Positions 1 to 11,600 of a stretch of 64,000 nt of DNA are shown here, piece after piece. Source of the DNA: Urophycis tenuis. Lineage: Eukaryota > Chordata > Actinopteri > Gadiformes > Phycidae. The translations under genes were made by a program, and so were the position numbers. The notes beneath the pieces are model-generated. The model was not told the DNA's origin. It was given only the letters and a program-made list of their open reading frames with translations, and made no database searches. The DNA lies in contig JAXIVH010000314.1 of NCBI GenBank assembly GCA_036785325.1, positions 28,501 through 92,500 on the forward strand, in the 5' to 3' direction. The stretch's first letter is position 1, and the number at the start of each line of letters is the position of its first letter.

Positions 1-1192
1 ACTGCTCTAGGGGGTCTGGGGGCATGCTCCCCCGGAAGAAAATTTTTAATATTCCATATTTTAAAGCATCAATTTTATGCATTTTGTGCCAACCTGGGGA
101 GAGCTGGAGAAACTTAACTTCAGCTATTAGTCAAAAATATTATTATTAAAAAGTATTTTGCAAGACATTTCGTGCCAGCCTGTCACTGGGTCTAACATTT
201 ACAGCATATGAGACACAATGTGGTAAGGGTAACCTGTAAACCACAATAATCCCTACTGAATTACACCACAGACTATCGAAATAAATGGAAATACAATCTC
301 AGTCAATAAATAGTTTATTTGTGTTTAGTTAGACTAAGTGGAGTTCAGTAGGCCGCAGGCCATAAATGGAAAAAGGGAGGAGAAAGGGGCAAAATAATAC
401 AGTGACTGCCCGTACGAGAACGCACGCACGCAAACAGACACACACACACCAGAGCTAGTGAGCGGAGCGGAGCGGATGGAATGTTGCCTGGTGGCTGATA
501 TCCACATCACAATTGCATACTGTGCAAAATGCGTGATGTGGGGTTTTTGACGGCTGCAGACATGGCCATTGCTCTATATATTTGGCCAGATATTTGTGTT
601 GGACGTTGACCCTCTGCTTTTTCATTGGTCTGTTGCCCTCCCCCTCCCTGACATGTTCATCTGCCATAGTGGCAGGGTTGTTGCTGCTAAAGATTTTGTA
701 TTGTATTAAACTGTAGAAATAATTCCTTCCCTTCTTATACAGGCCTACTATATCTGATTCCTACCCTTAAAAATACAGAAAAACAGTGAGGAAAATAGCT
801 ACATTTAGGCCTACTCATAATCTTACACCTAGCTTACTTGACTAAAATCTAGGTACGCTACTTTATTCTCTCACACACAAACGCGCAAACACTAGCTATT
901 ACCATTTCATCTATTATCTGTCAAACAAACTTAAATCCTGACTTCCAAAAGTGGACGTTCTCCTGTCCCTGCTTCTCCCTCTCCCTTTCCTGACTGCTGG
1001 CAGTGTAGGCACGAAGTCATGTTCAATCAAAATGATAAAATCAACAAGTAACGTTATACTGGCAAAAGCAAATTTTATTTATCCTCACGAAAGCAGCTAT
1101 GGTACAATGCAACATAGCGGATTGGGGCAACCAATGAAATTAGTTTGGGGCATGGTCAATGTATTGATGAGTCTTACACACCAGCTCATCAG
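1..1192 (-). mobile_element. hAT-like DNA transposon debris
   Basis: No host gene is visible. Positions 455-667 on the minus strand encode about 70 residues with a Cys-x2-Cys pair (FCTVCNC) preceded by basic and aromatic residues. This resembles the BED/TTF-type zinc finger at the N-terminus of hAT transposases, but the reading frame stops without the rest of a transposase. The first 50 bases (a GGGGGCATGCTCCCCC-type palindrome) resemble sequence inside the hAT element at 39,032-39,845. The rest is AT-rich with no coding signal. The family call is an inference from these two resemblances. Confidence 0.4.
455..667 (-). pseudogene. hAT transposase zinc-finger fragment
   Basis: This is a short open frame with a CTVC motif and a lysine-rich start, like the zinc-finger exon of hAT or ZBED proteins. 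It lacks the rest of the finger, the catalytic region and the C-terminal dimerisation domain. I read it as a transposon remnant, not a functional gene. Confidence 0.35.
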
Positions 1193-1763
1193 CAGGGCCG
1201 GCCCGAGGCATAAGCGAACTAAGCGGCCGCTTGGGGCCCCTTGGCCACCAGGGCCCCCCCCCCCCCCCCCCCCAAAAAAAAAAAAAAAATTTTTTTTTTT
1301 TTTAGTTTTCAGGAATAATTGTCATTGTTGAGCCCTTGTTGTTATTATTCTTAATTTTTAGCATTCAATTTTGACTGTTTTAAGAAGTAAACCACACTTA
1401 AGCGTTTCACTTCAAATATGAGAGTTAAGAATAAATGTGTGATTTCAGTACCCTCTAAGGTTAAAAAGACACTAGTTTGGGGTAAATAACTACTATATTA
1501 ATACAAGGGTGAATTACTATCTTAATGGGGCCCCTGATCAAATATAGAATGTGTTATGTCTTAATAGGGTTCCTTATTCATACAAAATGGGTTATGGGTT
1601 GATGTCTGAATGGGGCCCCTCAGGTTGATAGCCCAGGATATGTGATGTGATATATCTGAAAGCCCTCTAAATCATGAAATTCTGCTTGTGACACAATGTC
1701 TGTGTCAAACCCTGAATGTATGTAATCAATTATGGACTTAACTTTGAATCAAAAATATAGGCC

Positions 1764-1865
1764 AGGCCTTTAAAGTAGGCTTATGGTTTGGGGGCAGCTA
1801 AACCCAGTGCTGTTAGGCCTTTAAAGTAGGCTTATGGTTTGGGGGCAGCTAAACCCAGTGCTGTA
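1764..1865. repeat. 51-bp tandem duplication
   Basis: Two adjacent identical copies begin AGGCCTTTAAAGTAGG, with a period of 51 bp. They lie inside the hAT element at 1193-2427. Confidence 0.85.
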
Positions 1866-1939
1866 TCTGTTCGCCTGTGCAGGCCCTGCAAGTCAGGTTA
1901 TAGGCTATGAATCTGAACAAATTAAGGTATAGCCCATCT

Positions 1940-2270
1940 CAGGGGCGGAGCGGGGGGGTGGCTTTCGGGGCTGAAGCCCCGAATCTCACTTCAAAAGCCC
2001 CGGATCTTTTTTAAGCTTTTGAAGTTATGACAACCGAATAGTTATTGTTTCTTTCCATTAAATAGTATTGTCTTGAGCAGGCCCTGCAACTGAAAATATA
2101 GGCTATGAATTAGAAGGGATTTAGGATTTGCCAGTGTCCAGCAGGTCACCCTAAAAGGGACTAGAATGCAGGAAATTGCATCTTAGAAATTAAAAATTTT
2201 CTGGGGGAGAACCCCCAGACCCCCCTCTGGACTAAACCCCGGATGTACACAAAGTCTGGCTCCACCCCTG
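1940..2270. mobile_element. Nested non-autonomous hAT element
   Basis: Terminal inverted repeats CAGGGGCGGAGC and GGCTCCACCCCTG are flanked by an 8-bp duplication GCCCATCT (1932-1939 and 2271-2278). It was inserted into the older hAT element that spans 1193-2427. It is 331 bp long with no coding capacity. Confidence 0.85.
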
Positions 2271-2565
2271 GCCCATCTCCAGCTGGCCATCCCTAAAATT
2301 AACCAGAATACAGGAAATCACATCTACTAAATTCACATTCTGGTGACTCCACAGTGGTGGGACAGGGGCCCCAAAAGGTTTTAATCAAATTCTGCTTAGG
2401 GCCCCCAAAAGGCTAGGGCCGGCCCTGCTCATCAGCATCATCAGCATGCTTTACTGCGCCAACTCAATGTAGTACAACTTCCTGTTAACTGATACAGGAT
2501 CTCAGTGCCAACTAGTGGTATAGGAGCTGAATGTGTTTGGTTGAGTTTTGAGGTGTTGGTGTAAT

Positions 2566-2616
2566 TCACTCAGTGTGTGTGTGGGGTCGCTGTGACCCCA
2601 CACACACACTGAGTGA
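2566..2616. repeat. Perfect 23-bp inverted repeat
   Basis: Arms 2566-2588 and 2594-2616 are exact reverse complements separated by GCTGT, so the strand can fold into a 23-bp hairpin. Each arm includes a GTGTGTGTG run ending GGGGTC. The surroundings are transposon debris. Confidence 0.9.
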
Positions 2617-3049
2617 CCGCTGTGGCGCGGAGGCGCTCATCATGCCGGGTTTGTTTGTTTGTTTTGCTTTCTTTGTTTTTGGACATTGCACAGCAATAAA
2701 ATCACTGTGCTGCAACGAAAGAACAGCGTGGACATTCGTTCAATAAGGTATGGAGAGCATCAGCCAAAGTGAGGCGTATCAGCCACCATATGGACTCAAA
2801 TACCTCAGGAGCTAGCATTAGGCTGAGCTCCTTTAATAAGTGGTAAGGGCATTAATAATCACAACTCAATACAACTTCCCTTTTTTCAAATAAGGTCAAC
2901 TTATACAATATAATAAAATGATAAAATCTCACACTTTGTACATTATTGTAGCTGTTTCGAACTTAACAACATACAACCTGTTTTCCTGTTTACAACTTAA
3001 CACAACAAATTCCTCCCACTGCATATCATAACACATAACATATCTTTTA

Positions 3050-3265
3050 CTACTCTTCAATCAGTCTTTTTGGTTTCACAACCAGCCTTTTTCTTTTCTG
3101 TGTGACCTCTGTTTGTTTGCACATGTCATTTGAGTCCTTGTCCATGCAATTTGCATCATTGTCCATGAGTTCTTTCTGAGGCACTTTGAGAAGGTGTCTT
3201 CTGTTTCGCCTTATTGATGTCCCATGCTCTGTGATGACTTCATATGATCTAGGTGTCCTCTCCTT
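3050..3265 (-). pseudogene. LTR retrotransposon pol C-terminus
   Basis: The last about 70 codons of a minus-strand frame contain RSYEV, EHGT and RRNRRHL. This is typical of the segment after the integrase core of Ty3/gypsy-type polyproteins. It ends in a basic tail and a stop at 3050. The frame is cut on the upstream side by a (GA)n tract near 3270-3290. No protease, reverse transcriptase or integrase core remains, so this is a truncated relic. Confidence 0.6.
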
Positions 3266-6140
3266 GACAGAGAGAGAGAGAGAGAGAGAACGAACGAACT
3301 TGGACACCGGGAGACCTGGGAAAGGGGGAGTGTCCAGCCAGGCTGTGGGCGCTGCGGGCCTGCAGAGCCACACAGGGCAGGCAAGGAGCATATTAGATTT
3401 AGAAACCCCTTCATCCCTTGTTCCTCTCTCTCTCCCCTTGCCCCCCCCCCCCACACACACACACACACACACAGCTTGCGTGCTTCAAAGTCCCCGGGGA
3501 CAGGAAGTGAGTCTGACAACGCTGTGTGTCCTTCTACAGCAGAGTGAGAGAGAGACTAGCAAGAGGGCAGAGAAGCGCCGAACACAGTTCGGCTGTGCTC
3601 CCCTGTGCGACCCCTTAATGTCCTTAATGGCCGTGGGAGCGCGCACAGCAGCCCGTTTAGCGCTGCTTTTCTCTGGATTGAACTTGTCATATTGTCATTT
3701 TGTCATAATATGCAGATACACACAACTGTATTTTAACGAATTATAGCAAAGGCATGTGTCTTCGGAAGTTTAACGTTTGTTTTACGTAAGTATTACAACT
3801 GTGGCCAAAAGAAGTGTAGTTTGTAGCGAAATCAGAGTGGTGCACTCTTAGTGGTGTGTGTCCAGTGAACCTTTAGTGTGCTCCTGTGTGGTATCAGAGG
3901 CCCTCTTGTCAGTCTGGGTGTTAGTGGCTCAGGACCCAACGGCCTGGTCATCCCCATGAACTGTCTGTGTGTTTATTCATCTATTGAAGTGACACTGGAT
4001 TTTTAATGAGAAACAAAAAAGACAAAAATAAACTTGATCTTTATATTCTTTCCAAGAACCTGTGTTGGACCATTATTGGAACAGTCCCCCTCTCTATTCC
4101 AGTTTAGCTTAGCGGGTGGCGTAGTCTGGTGATAGGTCTAGTGAGGGCTACAAGCGCATGGTGTTTTCAACGTAAGTGACCCCCCTATTTCAGCCGAAAT
4201 TACAATTGCAATGCAAACATGATTGCATTTGAACATGTTTATAAATGTATATATTTGTCTTTCCTATATTGTTCTGTTGAATGAATGAATCAGAGTCGGT
4301 ATTTAAGGTGTAGGACTCGTAACGGCAGGGGAAGGTGGTATCGGTGCATCCTGAATAGTATAGGCTACAAAGTGTAAAAGTTGTTGTCAACATTATTTTT
4401 GCTTTTAATTGCTCTGACACTGTGCTCCAGCCTTTAAAGTGTTTCAAAGAAGGTGAAGCGCTCGCCACCCAAATGCTTTTCTCTCTGTCTGTCTGTCTGT
4501 CTGTCTGTGTCCATTACGCCCACTGACGTCTAGCGGCTCAGCCTGGCTCCGCCTCTTCCGCTACGTTGTGAGTACACCGTTACAAACTATGAGCATAACG
4601 TCTTGCATATTGAAAACCCCAAGCGCTATTAAAATGTATGTGTAATTGTATAATGCAAGTGAACCCCCCTGTTTCAGCCGCAATTCGACCACGACTACAT
4701 TTGGTTGACGCCAGGAGTCATAATATCTCAACCGATGTCATATCTGTTGAGCAGCTCACGATTCACTACCCAAATTGTTGTGTTTTCTGTGGTGTTATAT
4801 AATTATTTCTCATTTACATGTTTCATTCAAAAGTGTACGTTAATTCAGAGCTACAAATGCTGCAAGTAAAACTTATTGACAACCGTTTGAGTTTCAGCAG
4901 CCCAAATAATAGTAGTATTAATAGTAGTGTTTCTTTAAGAGAGGGGTGTCCTGTGGGTCCATGTGACCGGTGGTTACCCGTGAAAGGGAAGCGCGAGATT
5001 TGGTTTACTTGTACTTACTTTCAACCCGGTATACTGCCACTTGGTAAGCTCTCTTAATTCACTGTTTTCTTGTCTGCTTTCGTGTTGTCTGCTATCGCTA
5101 TGCTGTATTGTTGCACTATGTTTACGTCCGCTCCCTGGTGGTGTTGTACGTTAAAGAGAACGCGATCACGCTATGCTCCGGTAGATCCAAGCGGTTTAGT
5201 TACTGATCAAAGTACAAACGTTTGTAGATTATCAAAGTTAACGAGATGGTAAAGCTGTGAGACATAATGCTAACATTTGGACTTCTAAAGTTGCTGTCTC
5301 ATCCGTGTCTGTCAATGCTTGTTTCTTTACCTTTTGGAATGTTTGATTAAAGGCCATGGTGCAGGTTAAACACCACTTTCGATTAATGGGTACGTAAAGC
5401 ACTCAAGATATGTATATAAAATTAGAAATGTCCAAAATTGTGATAAAATCCAGTTTTTGGTAGGTTTTGGTAGTAATGGTTATTTTTCATGCAACTCGGC
5501 GATGACGTCACGTCGGGGAGACGTGGTGGAAGGTAGCCTCAGCCTTGTACTAGAACTATGGCGTCTAAATGGGATGAGGAAGAGGTGGCAAGACCCACAA
5601 TTAACATTTATGATGGCCATATCATTTCGAACCGGTTAGACGTGAAAGGGCGAATGAAGAAATGCGTGATTTTGTTGGGAAACTACCCATATGTTGTGTA
5701 TTCAGTTACATTATGTGCTGCGTCTGCTATTACACCAGGGGGCGCACTACCTATTGTTTTACTGATACTGTGCAATGTGATTGGGAGTGAAAAGGAGAAG
5801 AATACATTGATACACGTTGAGTAAACTTACAGTGCATGTCTCGTTCTTTATTTCTTTATATTAGCAAGTACAAGTCTAGTATAGGACACCATAGAAAGAA
5901 CAACCGTTCAAACTTATATCCGAAGTGGCGCCTGCCCTGTCGGCGACTCGCTACCACAGAGTTTTTGTCCCGTGTCTTGTTTTACCGTCGTGTCACTGTT
6001 TCGAACGCAAGAATCACACGCAATATATCGGGGTAAGTGCACACGTCTGGACTTATGTGATTGGTTATATGGAGTGGATTTATTCGCATGAAGCTATAAG
6101 GCTTTGGAGCGTCTGACCCAGCAGCAGTCGTCTCCTATAG
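3266..6140. other. No recognised gene; repeat-derived
   Basis: The stretch holds microsatellites ((GA)n near 3270-3290, (CA)n at about 3452-3472, CTGT repeats near 4483-4508). It also holds two similar blocks reading GTGACCCCCCTATTTCAGCC (about 4171) and GTGAACCCCCCTGTTTCAGCC-like (about 4660). The latter suggest a duplicated repeat end. Short open frames here show no recognisable domain or splice structure. Confidence 0.5.
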
Positions 6141-6143
6141 CAT

Positions 6144-6957
6144 TTGGGATACAATAACAAACTGTGGCCATCCACGCTTGGATTTACCTCTGGAGTTAAA
6201 GTGAAGGAAAAGAGGCCGACGGTGAGGGACAGGCTCAGGAAGTACAAGCCTGTCCTACCATCTGTGATTATGGGCAACGTGTGCTCCGTAGTCAACAAAG
6301 TTGATGAACTTGCAGCGCTTGTTAAGTATGATCGGCTGTACAGTGCAGCCCTCTCTGTTTTACGGAGTCGTGGTTTACGGACAGCACGTGGTTTACGGAC
6401 ATCACCGCAAAGCAGAGAGTGTGTGACCAAATCATTGAATTGCTGGCGGTGAGTTGCAGACCCAAGTGAATTCTCCAATGTCATTGTCATCCTGTTGTAT
6501 ATGTATTCCACCATCTGCCAATGCCAAACTGGCGACTGACATGATGGCAAGAGTAGCTCAAGAACTGCAACGCCGCACTCCGGACGCTCTTGTGATGATC
6601 AGTGGCGATTTTACCCATTGTACTCTCCCCACCTCACTTCCATCGTTCAGGCAGTTTATCAACTGCCCCACGAGATGTGGCAAGACTATTGACTTCGTTT
6701 ATGCCAATATTAAAGACAGTTACACGTCCACTGCCCTCCCTCCCCTCGGCAGGTCGGACCATAACCTGGTGCTCCTGTCATCCAAATACACCACCTTGGC
6801 CCGTAAACAGCCTATATCAACAAAGTCAGTGCGTGTATGGTCTAAGGAGGCATGCGAGGACTTACAGGAGTGTTTGGAGTGTACGGACTGGTCTGTGTAT
6901 TATGAGGAAGACTCAAATGGGGCTGATGTTGTGGCTGATCGTTTTACTGACTATTAA
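6144..6957 (+). pseudogene. LINE endonuclease fragment (CR1/L2/Rex-like)
   Basis: Two plus-strand frames (6144-6452 and 6454-6957) carry pieces of an apurinic-type endonuclease of a non-LTR retrotransposon. The first has the entry segment MGNVCSVVNKVDELAALVK. The second has SGDFTH, TIDFVYANI and GRSDHNLV, the Asp-His end of the endonuclease fold. The middle is missing or shifted and the reverse transcriptase is absent, so the copy is dead. The clade call rests on motif resemblance only. Confidence 0.65.
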
Positions 6958-7199
6958 TTTCTGTACTGACTTGATCATCCCGTGTAAAACGATCAAAGTA
7001 TTTATTTATCTAAGTTTATAATTACATGTGTGAATAGCTATTATTTCATCTACTTTTCATATTACATACCGTGTTGATCCATGCCGCCTTGCTACGGAAT
7101 CCAACGTATTGTGTTTTGTCACAGGTTAATAAAGTGACGAACTGGCCCCACGTCTCCTGCATTTCATTGAGACAACACAGACGAGTTTATGTTACACTA

Positions 7200-7290
7200 T
7201 GCTATCTCTCAACCTATCGATCTATTTATCTATCGATCTATTTATCTATCGATCTATTTATCTATCTATCTATCTAGGCTATCTTTATCT
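7200..7290. repeat. TCTA/TCGA microsatellite
   Basis: Tandem tetranucleotides (ATCT, interspersed with ATCGATCT) run for about 90 bp. Open frames across it are repeat artefacts. Confidence 0.85.
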
Positions 7291-8057
7291 ATATATTTAC
7301 TTATATATCTGACACTGTCACTCTCTCACTACTCGTCTCTCTCAACGGTATCAAGGTGGGCTTTCGTCCGGGCTCCCCGACCTGACGTCACACAATGCAT
7401 TGTGGGCATCGCTAACCTGTTAGCCAAAGGCTAACATTTCACCTACTTTTCCTTATTATATTTCCTTTTTGTGATACCCTACAACGTCAAACACAATAGA
7501 TAACTGTTTGAATGTTTATTACCAACTAGAAAATTGCCAAAAAAAAAAACTTCACCATGGGCAGGTGAATCGCAGAGACCGGTATTTAACGATGCACTTC
7601 TTGGTTTGCCGTGGGGCATTATGGGAGCTGTAGTTTCCTATTGTGGTGAAATCCTCAATGCACCCTTGGGATTTGAATATAGTGCATAATGTTTGAAATA
7701 TGAAACGTGTATATGAAAGATTGTGAAGTATTATTATTTTATATATTTGTATTTTGATTAATGCATGTTTATTATGCTATTATTAGTTGATTAACATTTT
7801 GATGATATTTGTCATGAGATATGGGTTAATGTTATTTATTACTGTTGCTTATTGTTATTGGGCTATTGTGGTGAGTGAAATGTGATGTTTGTTTTATGCA
7901 CATGAGAAATAAAACATTGCATTCCTTACTTTTCAGGTTTATTACCTGCTTCCCTTTTTAGAGAAATAAACAAATAAAAAGTGGAAAATTGAGTAATATA
8001 CTTTTGTACACCGGGTTGCCCTTTCTGTGGGAAGAAAACGGAACACAAATGCTGATA
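7291..8057. other. No feature recognised
   Basis: AT-rich sequence with no open frame of note, no splice-consistent exons and no clear repeat ends. Confidence 0.4.
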
Positions 8058-8176
8058 TGTAAGTGTGTTCACCTAAAGGCCTCATATGTAAGTGTGTTCA
8101 CCTAAAGGCCTCATATGAAAGTGTGTTCACCTAAAGGCCTCATATGTAAGTGTGTTCACCTAAAGGCCTCATATGT
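8058..8176. repeat. 29-bp tandem repeat, four copies
   Basis: Four near-identical units of 29 bp (TGTAAGTGTGTTCACC, then TAAAGGCCTCATA) sit about 150 bp upstream of the start codon of the immunoglobulin-like gene. Each unit includes GTAAGT, a 5' splice-site-like string, in plus orientation. Confidence 0.85.
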
Positions 8177-8330
8177 AAGCCGGCTGACAATGTTTTTGTT
8201 TCTTGAACAGGTGTCCATAGTTGACAAATGAGATGCGTCTCGTCATCATTCTGCCAGAACTCAACGCTGACCTAGACGACAGGAGAAATAAGGACTTGGA
8301 AAAAAAACCACCGCGATCCACTCCAGTCTG

Positions 8331-11189
8331 ATGCATCAACTTATCTTCCTGTGTGTACTTATGGGGCTCATACAAGGTAAAACTCACTCTTTTCCTCATT
8401 AGATTAGTCTCTCTGGGTGTAAATACTTATGGCACATTATAAAATTACCTTGCCTAACAATTGTAATTGTACTCTAATTTTGTTTCAGGGTCACAAATGA
8501 CTGCTGTAAATTTGATGACGGGACAGAATTTATTCATGATAATCTCAGCGAAACCAGATGGAGGCGACGTCCTATGGAAGCTGAATGACACAATGATTTT
8601 ACTAAAATGTAATGTACAATCCAAGCACATTTTTGATATTTTTCATCCAAGTAGGACAGAGTTTTCTAGAGAAGATTTTTCTCTGACATATAAAAACATG
8701 ACTTTGGATGATGGTGGACTGTATCAAGCTGTACATCGCACAAGACAAAAACGTGAAGTTATTGCTGAATACTGGGTCACAGTTCAAGGTATGTTCACTG
8801 AAGCAGATTACAGACATTAATTAATGAAAGCAGTTTCTTGGTAATCCTAAGTGTATTTTTCTTCCAGATCAGGCATCACCTGTGCACCTGAAGGTGCCGT
8901 CTGTGTCTAGCAGTCCTAAATCCTGTCAGGGGGTGATGACCTGTAGCACCAAGGGCAGCACCTTGAACTCCACCTTCACATGCACCGATGGAAACTGCTC
9001 TATGGATGGAGGAGACCCACCAGTGACCAACCATGGCCAACTCCACATCTTCATGTCAAAAGGGTCCAACGCCACCTGTAACCATACCAACGCAGTCAGC
9101 TGGTCAAGTGACACGATGGATATCAAATCATTGTGTTCAAAAGAACCTGGTAAGATCAGGGGAATGTATTGAGACAGTGGCCCTCATTTATGAAACGAGC
9201 GTACGACAGAAAACGGGCGTAAAATGGACGTACGCTCATTTCCACGTTGAGCTTGGCATTTATCAATTTGAACGTGAGCGCAGGCTGCGATGACATCTCA
9301 CGTCAGGTCTGAGCTCGTGTACGCAACTTTTTCGAGTGCGACCAGTGGCGAGACATGGTATATCGGCAAGAGTCGGACCATTTTTTCTTCACCTTATTCG
9401 GAATAAAATAACTTTAACACAATGCAAACAATAGCCTATAGGTAAAATGTGAAATGTTTTAAGCTGGATCAATTTAACATCAATTTTACATTTAATTAAT
9501 TATTCAATTAATTATTTACCTCTTCTGTAGCCCGCTGAACATGGGACACACTGTTGACTGCAACAGTGATTTGTTTCCATATAGCGTTTTTTTGCTTGCC
9601 CTTAATGCCAGCTTTTAGGCTACCAAATAAAATAAGACGGTGCGCATCAACAAGTGACACGAGTGTCTCCATTTCTGTTTCTGAAAAATTCCGCTTCTTC
9701 TTTGCCATTGGATGTTTCTCCATATCGTAAAAGTTAGCGGCAAGACTTCTGAAGACGTGCTTTTATAGGGGCATGTTACGTTAATTACGATTGATCTCAG
9801 CCGCCATATTTATCAACACCAAGCTCCTTCGTACGCTGGGATTGGTGTGATACGAAAGTTTCGTAAATCTCACGTGGGTCCTGTCGTAAGATGAATGATG
9901 CGTTCAGATTTGCGTTCATTTCTACGTTCGTTTGATAAATGAGGGCCAGTATCTTTTCCTTAAGGCAATGTTGGATTGTTGTATCAGGGTGCTGATGTAC
10001 GGTTTAAGCTGGCTGTTGAACTGAAATGTGATATCACTGTTGGTCACATTTTTCTTGAGTCCAAGTCGCTCCCCTTCCACTGTTCCCTCCTCAATTGTAA
10101 AAATATATGTAAAAATGTAAAAATATGAACGTAGTAAACGGAGAGAGACAAATGTGTTTTTGAATTGTGCCATGAATTACACGTTTGCCAATGTAATATA
10201 TTATTTTACATTGGCAACTGACTGGCAACCGACTTTTTAAAAAATATTATTTTAAAAGTCAGTTGTTATACAAAGTTTGTACCAGTTGAGTAACATTTGG
10301 TTTTGTGTGAAACCGCTCAGCGCACTAAACAATAACCAACAACCAACATGTGTTTTCTCCAGCGACTCTTCGTCCTTTTATGAACCGGCAAGTGAATGAA
10401 CACGTTGCACGTGTGACTTTATCCCGGTCCGAAACACTTCCTGTTAACGGTGGCGTCCGTGGCTTGTGTTGAGTGGAAGTGACCGACTTGTGGGCGTGTC
10501 GTATTATTTTGTCATGTTATACTTCAAAGTTAACAACAAACTACGACTTTCCATCTTTAAAATTATATTTTTTATTTGACAACGTCAAATGGGTAATTCA
10601 TGGCACAATTCAAACATAATAAAGGGATTTGTCCCTTCAACAGTCCCGTTGAATACCGTTGAGTTGTTGCAAGAAAAAAAAAACTCAAACCACCCAAATA
10701 TTTTAGATAACACTACAACATCCAGCATTCCTCTCCAACTCTCAAGTTTCAAATCTTATCTTTCTGCAACAACTCGACTTTGTTCAGAGCGAGACTTCAG
10801 CGTTCTCGCTCTGAAACGACAGCGTTCACCAATTCGAAAAACGATTGTTTGCATTAGTCCGCTAGACCCCAATATGATGAAAATACAGTCCAGATTGGAA
10901 AATCCTGAAGTTGGCGTTTAGTGACAGAATATGAATCATCACAACATTTTCCTCATTGCATGTCTGGGCAATTATGAATGAATATTACAAAATCCTCAAG
11001 TAAAACATGTTAACATTTTAAAGCATTTATTTCTGCCACTACAGATGGACTTCAGCGGCTGAAGTTCTGCTGGATTGTTCGTTGTTCCACTTTTTAATCC
11101 CTTTTTCTCTTTTCTTGACAGGTATTCATAGCAGAACACACATCTTTATCACTATCCCTTTCGTTTTGCTCATCTGTGTTTTTTTTTAA
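8331..11189 (+). CDS. Immunoglobulin-like membrane protein (CD2/SLAM-like)
   Basis: Four exons join in frame: 8331-8376, 8489-8788, 8868-9149 and 11122-11189, giving 231 residues. All junctions have GT-AG ends and consistent phase 1. Exon 1 encodes a hydrophobic signal peptide (MHQLIFLCVLMGLIQ). Exon 2 encodes a V-like domain ending with the D-x-G-x-Y hallmark (DDGGLYQ) but without the usual cysteine pair. Exon 3 encodes a cysteine-rich C2-like domain with N-glycosylation sequons (NST, NCS, NAT). Exon 4 encodes a hydrophobic segment (FITIPFVLLICVFF) followed at once by a stop. The V-plus-C2 plan and missing V cysteines fit the CD2/SLAM receptor family, a cell-surface adhesion or immune role; that is an inference. 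There is no cytoplasmic tail, so it cannot signal by itself as drawn. A LINE fragment follows the stop directly. Confidence 0.62.
9178..9948 (-). mobile_element. Harbinger-type element with Myb-like remnant
   Basis: Inverted ends (GGCCCTCATTTAT at the left, ATAAATGAGGGCC at the right) are flanked by AGT on both sides, within intron 3 of the immunoglobulin-like gene. The minus strand inside encodes a Myb/SANT-like segment. A second, internally shortened copy lies at 38,595-39,985. The Harbinger assignment rests on the Myb-like protein; the AGT flank is not the usual TWA duplication, so the exact end is uncertain. Confidence 0.65.
9508..9723 (-). pseudogene. Myb/SANT-like transposon protein fragment
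   Basis: About 71 residues beginning with a lysine-rich stretch (AKKKRNFSETEMETLV) followed by LVDAHRLILFGSLKAG and WKQITVAVN. This matches the layout of the DNA-binding Myb/SANT-like protein carried by Harbinger transposons. The helix-3 region and the C-terminus are missing, and no nuclease gene is present. Confidence 0.55.
10162..10611. repeat. Inverted repeat pair, possible MITE
   Basis: A perfect 19-bp inverted repeat (GAATTGTGCCATGAATTAC at 10162-10180, its complement at 10593-10611) bounds about 410 bp of non-coding intron. Similarity extends imperfectly a few bases outward. No target duplication could be fixed, so it may be a palindromic element or the inner part of longer inverted ends. 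Confidence 0.5.
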
Positions 11190-11199
11190 TTTGTTGTGG

Positions 11200-11600
11200 T
11201 GCGCTTACTTTTGCGAGTCGTCTTACCGCACGAGGGAAGCGACACAGCTCCTGACCCAAGCACTTGTCATCTCCCGCCTCAACTACCGCAACTCGCTCTT
11301 AGCTGGACTCCCTGCAACCGCTATAAAACCGTTGCAGCAGATCCAGAATGCCCCCCCTCTTCCAAGACCTCCACTGGCTCCCTGTAGTGGCGGGCATCAA
11401 ATTCAAGACGATGCTACTGGCCTACAATGCTATCAATGGAACTGCCCCTACCTACCTCCAAACATTAGTGAAACACCACGCCCCTGCTCGAGCACTCCGT
11501 TCAACTACATCAGCTGGTCCACTGGTACCGCCATCACTAAAAGGAGGAAACGGTCGGATGGCGAAATCTCAACTCTTCTCCGTGTCTTCTCTAAAAGCCC
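11200..11600 (+). mobile_element. L2/CR1-type LINE 3' fragment
   Basis: Coding remnants of the C-terminal end of a non-LTR reverse transcriptase protein run in shifted frames: LNYRNSLLAG, then LFQDLHWLPVVAG and INGTAPTYLQTLV. Related copies lie at 44,540-44,965 and 57,350-57,975. It begins just after the stop codon of the immunoglobulin-like gene and may have displaced that gene's original tail. Confidence 0.7.

Larger units (their letters stand above)
1193..2427. mobile_element. Non-autonomous hAT element
   Basis: The ends are inverted repeats (CAGGGCCGGCCC at the left, GGGCCGGCCCTG at the right). They are flanked by a perfect 8-bp target duplication CTCATCAG (1185-1192 and 2428-2435), the signature of hAT transposition. 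There is no transposase inside. The interior has a long C/A/T homopolymer block (about 1254-1303), a 51-bp tandem duplication and a second hAT insertion. Confidence 0.85.

Noticed and set aside
951..1331. 126-codon frame
   Set aside because: It crosses the boundary of the hAT element and runs into homopolymers (Pro, Lys and Phe runs).
5558..5824. 88-codon frame starting MASKWDEEE
   Set aside because: It starts in a fair context but no family resemblance, splice structure or neighbouring exon supports a gene.
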